A DNA stretch of 7,980 nucleotides from Acetobacteraceae bacterium (GTDB lineage Bacteria > Pseudomonadota > Alphaproteobacteria > Acetobacterales > Acetobacteraceae), in contig CANJXD010000256.1 in the NCBI GenBank assembly GCA_947478535.1, forward strand, positions 1-7,980. Direction: 5' to 3'. This document shows, in pieces, positions 6,529 to 7,980 of the stretch. A program made the translations under genes and the position numbers. Position 1 is the stretch's first letter, and the number at the start of each line of letters is the position of its first letter. The notes beneath the pieces were generated by a model. That model had not been told where the DNA came from. It worked only from the letters and a program-made list of their open reading frames with translations, and made no database searches.

Positions 6529-7170
6529 ATGCAAGTGAAGATGATCGCGGCCGCGATGGCACTCGCGGTCGCCGCCTCCCCGGCGCTCGCGCAGGATGCA
6601 CGCGGCAAGCAGGCGGGCGATATTCTGCTCGGCGTCGGCCTCATCGGCGTGCTGCCGGCCAATGGTGGCAGCACCTCGATCGGCGGCACCCCGCATGCGA
6701 GCGACGCGGTGACGCCGCAACTCGATCTCACCTATTTCATGACGCCGAATTTCGCGGTGAACGTCATCGCCGCGACCTCCCGCCATGACGTCTCCGTGCG
6801 CAACGTGCCCGGCTCCGGCACTATCGACCTCGGCCGCGTCTGGGCGCTGCCGCCGACGGTGACGCTGCAATACCATCCCTTCCCGACCAGCCGCGTCAGC
6901 CCGTATCTCGGCGCTGGCCTGAACTACACCGTGTTCTACGGTGAGGGCGGCGGCCGTTCCGCCGGCATCACCCGCGTCGATGTCGAGAACAGCTGGGGCT
7001 ATGCCCTGAATGTCGGCGTGGACTACGAGATCGCGCCGAACTGGCTGGCGAATGTCGATGTGAAGTACATCGCGATGAGCCCGGATGTGCGGGTGAATGG
7101 CGGCGCGGTGCGCGGCGAAGCCGATCTCAACCCCTGGGTTGTCGGCGCTTCGGTCCGCTACCGCTTCTGA
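6529..7170 (+). CDS. OmpW family outer-membrane beta-barrel protein
   Basis: 213 residues, close to the ~212 of E. coli OmpW. A signal peptide MQVKMIAAAMALAVAASPALA is cut before QDARGK. The mature part alternates polar and nonpolar residues as in an eight-stranded barrel: GDILLGVGLIGVLP, LDLTYFMTPNFAVNVIA, TVTLQYHPF, RVSPYLGAGLNYTVFY, WGYALNVGVDYEIAPNWLAN and a C-terminal WVVGASVRYRF. The final Phe is the signal for the outer-membrane assembly machinery. OmpW proteins form a narrow hydrophobic channel through the outer membrane, linked to uptake of hydrophobic small molecules and to stress. The start at 6529 is chosen for the signal peptide and an AAAGG eight bases upstream; an in-frame ATG at 6436 would put 31 unsuitable residues in front of the signal and falls on the FNR-like box. 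The gene appears monocistronic, closed by the terminator at 7217-7255. Confidence 0.92.
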   Translation: MQVKMIAAAMALAVAASPALAQDARGKQAGDILLGVGLIGVLPANGGSTSIGGTPHASDAVTPQLDLTYFMTPNFAVNVIAATSRHDVSVRNVPGSGTIDLGRVWALPPTVTLQYHPFPTSRVSPYLGAGLNYTVFYGEGGGRSAGITRVDVENSWGYALNVGVDYEIAPNWLANVDVKYIAMSPDVRVNGGAVRGEADLNPWVVGASVRYRF

Positions 7171-7183
7171 TACCGGAGGCCGT

Positions 7184-7200
7184 GCGGGCAAGACGCCCGC
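7184..7200 (+). repeat. Small GC-rich hairpin after ompW
   Basis: GCGGGC (7184-7189) pairs with GCCCGC (7195-7200) around the loop AAGAC. It has no T-run and sits just before a stronger terminator hairpin with the similar loop AAGAA. It may stabilise the 3' end of the ompW transcript, or it may be chance in GC-rich DNA. Confidence 0.35.
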
Positions 7201-7216
7201 CGCCACCCGGAGACTG

Positions 7217-7255
7217 GCCCCGTCACTGGCGAAGAACGCCGGTGGCGGGGCTTTT
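7217..7255 (+). terminator. Rho-independent terminator of ompW
   Basis: A 15-bp stem pairs GCCCCGTCACTGGCG (7217-7231) with CGCCGGTGGCGGGGC (7237-7251). Thirteen pairs are Watson-Crick and two are G-T wobbles when read as plus-strand RNA. The loop is AAGAA (7232-7236) and a short T-run (7252-7255) follows. It lies 46 bases after the ompW stop and 76 bases before the DUF3830 start, so it separates the two transcription units. Confidence 0.85.
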
Positions 7256-7331
7256 GCGTTCGGGCCGCCCGGGCATTGACCATGCGCGCCGCGCCGGTTG
7301 ATCCTGCGGCCTTCAACACCAGGAGATGACC

Positions 7332-7808
7332 ATGCCCCGCATGCTGCGCTTCACCTTCGTCGATGCCGGCGTTTCCGGCCGCGTCGAGCTGCATGAGACG
7401 CTCGCCGCGAAGACGGTGGACGCGATCTGGGGCGCACTGGCGACACCGGTCCGCCAGCTTTCCTTCCACGCCATGTTCGCGGGGCCGGAGATCATGATCG
7501 GCCTGCCGCCGGAGAACCAGACCTTCGACCCGAAGAGCCTGCCGCCGGAAAACCAGACCGTGATCCCGACGCCGGGCGATGTGCTGTGGTTCTACCAGGG
7601 TCCGAACATGATGAAGGGCCTGGCGGATGAGTTCTGGGAAATCGGCATGTTCTACGGCGATGGCGGCCGCGTCTTTGGCCCGCTGGGCTGGACGCCGGTG
7701 ACGATGTTCGGCCGTATGCTGCCGGCGGACCTGCCCGCCTTCGCCAAGGAATGCGCGGATATCCGCCTGCATGGCGCGAAGATGCTGGAAATCAAGCGCG
7801 AGGAATAG
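7332..7808 (+). CDS. DUF3830 family protein (cyclophilin-like fold)
   Basis: 158 residues, no signal peptide, probably cytosolic. It matches the DUF3830 pattern: an N-terminal strand LRFTFVDAG, ETLAAKTVDAIWGALA (about 23-38), HAMFAGPEI, PPENQT followed by PTPGDVLWFY, and a C-terminal FYGDGGRVFGPLGWTPVTMFGRM. The family has a cyclophilin-like barrel and no established activity; its genes often lie near amidohydrolases, transporters or racemases of small-molecule catabolism. The start is set at 7332 because AGGAG (7321-7325) ends six bases before it; the ATG at 7326 touches this site and is too close. Unusually, the motif LPPENQT occurs twice, 12 residues apart (nucleotides 7501-7523 and 7537-7559, one mismatch), so the protein carries a 12-residue tandem insertion before the conserved PGD segment. 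The gene converges with the unknown gene that ends at 7856. Confidence 0.82.
   Translation: MPRMLRFTFVDAGVSGRVELHETLAAKTVDAIWGALATPVRQLSFHAMFAGPEIMIGLPPENQTFDPKSLPPENQTVIPTPGDVLWFYQGPNMMKGLADEFWEIGMFYGDGGRVFGPLGWTPVTMFGRMLPADLPAFAKECADIRLHGAKMLEIKREE
7501..7559 (+). repeat. 36-bp tandem duplication inside the DUF3830 gene
   Basis: The 23-bp stretches 7501-7523 and 7537-7559 differ at a single base (GAG versus GAA for the same Glu) and are 36 bp apart, keeping the frame. Each encodes LPPENQT. The sequence between copies (FDPKS) differs from that following the second copy (VIPTP), so the identity covers about two thirds of the unit. The second copy is followed by PTPGD, the expected context, so the first copy is probably the added one. 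Confidence 0.8.
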
Positions 7809-7819
7809 CGTCGCAATTC

Positions 7820-7843
7820 CCTCCCCCGCGCTGGCGGGGGAGG
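7820..7843. terminator. GC-rich palindrome between convergent genes, likely bidirectional terminator
   Basis: CCTCCCCCGC (7820-7829) pairs perfectly with GCGGGGGAGG (7834-7843) around a GCTG loop. It lies in the 47-bp gap between two convergent genes, where a shared terminator is expected. Neither side has a long T-run (on the minus strand GAATT follows), so it is not a classic intrinsic terminator. Palindromes of this type, a run of C then GC then a run of G, are familiar as dispersed intergenic repeats in high-GC alphaproteobacteria, so it may be one copy of such a family. Confidence 0.55.
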
Positions 7844-7855
7844 ATCAGCGAGGCC

Positions 7856-7980
7856 TCAAAGCCGCTCCACGACCTCCACCACCTGGTCGCCCGAATACAG
7901 CGGCATCCACGGCCGGCGGATGGAGCCCACCCAGGCCTTCGCGGCGGGGCAGCGGATTTCCTCCACCACCTGGCCATAGA
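7856..7980 (-). CDS. C-terminal fragment of an unrecognised gene (partial)
   Basis: Forty complete codons enter from the right edge and end at TGA (7858-7856). The tail includes YGQVVEEIRCPAAKAW and MPLYSGDQVVEVVERL. The frame has strong G/C third positions and sensible protein composition, so it is very likely coding. I do not recognise the family from this fragment. VVEEI and VVEVVERL form short similar helical or strand segments. It converges with the DUF3830 gene and shares the palindrome at 7820-7843 as a likely transcription end. Confidence 0.65.
   Translation of the reverse strand, partial: YGQVVEEIRCPAAKAWVGSIRRPWMPLYSGDQVVEVVERL

Noticed and set aside
5962..7206. 414-codon open frame on the minus strand opposite ompW and the end of the second Bug gene
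   Set aside because: It is antisense to two well-supported genes and shows His/Arg/Ala-rich composition without a domain.
7158..7772. 204-codon open frame on the minus strand opposite DUF3830
   Set aside because: It crosses the ompW terminator region and is antisense to a gene with a clear ribosome-binding site and family motifs.
1..7980. CRISPR arrays, tRNA or rRNA genes, insertion sequences, phage genes
   Set aside because: No regularly spaced repeats, cloverleaf-like sequence, transposase motifs or terminal inverted repeats were seen on either strand.

Overview
The window is compact and very GC-rich, with short intergenic gaps and strong G/C preference at third codon positions. The gene set points to an alphaproteobacterium: a NepR-like anti-sigma factor (a family known from Alphaproteobacteria), two Bug-family tricarboxylate-transport binding proteins, a DUF3830 protein and a DUF1289 protein. 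The closest fit is the Acetobacteraceae/Rhodospirillales, for example Roseomonas-like bacteria. That placement is inferred from gene content and composition, not from a search.

Layout. (1) Positions 1-1075, plus strand: the likely tail of an upstream gene, a secreted SGNH-hydrolase-like protein whose catalytic residues are mostly replaced, and a small NepR-like protein. The junctions at 42 and 815 are both ATGA overlaps, so this looks like one translationally coupled operon. (2) 1104-2774, minus: formate--tetrahydrofolate ligase, convergent with the NepR-like gene. (3) 2867-3076, plus: a DUF1289 zinc-ribbon-like small protein, divergent from the ligase. (4) 3078-5224, minus: an exported Bug-family solute-binding protein followed five bases later by an M24 (Xaa-Pro-type) peptidase. 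(5) 5396-6385, plus: a second Bug protein, divergent from the first and also 329 residues long. The 171-bp gap between them carries an AT-richer imperfect inverted repeat that can be read as two face-to-face promoters. (6) 6529-7170, plus: an OmpW-family outer-membrane beta-barrel with an FNR/FixK-like box upstream and a strong intrinsic terminator downstream. (7) 7332-7808, plus: a DUF3830 (cyclophilin-like) protein with a 36-bp internal tandem duplication over a conserved motif. (8) 7856-7980, minus: the C-terminal end of an unrecognised gene, convergent with DUF3830 across a perfect GC-rich palindrome.

How the genes relate. Most are independent housekeeping or accessory units. The two Bug proteins are binding components for TctA/TctB-type transport, but no membrane subunits are present, so they are orphan binding proteins of the kind that multiply in this group. 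The peptidase downstream of the first Bug gene hints at a link between uptake and degradation of an amino-acid- or peptide-like compound, which is only an inference. No mobile element, CRISPR array, tRNA or rRNA was seen. I found no clear new multi-gene system. The best leads are the degenerate SGNH protein coupled to a NepR-like gene, the symmetric divergent regulatory region, the FNR-like box before ompW, and the duplicated motif in DUF3830.
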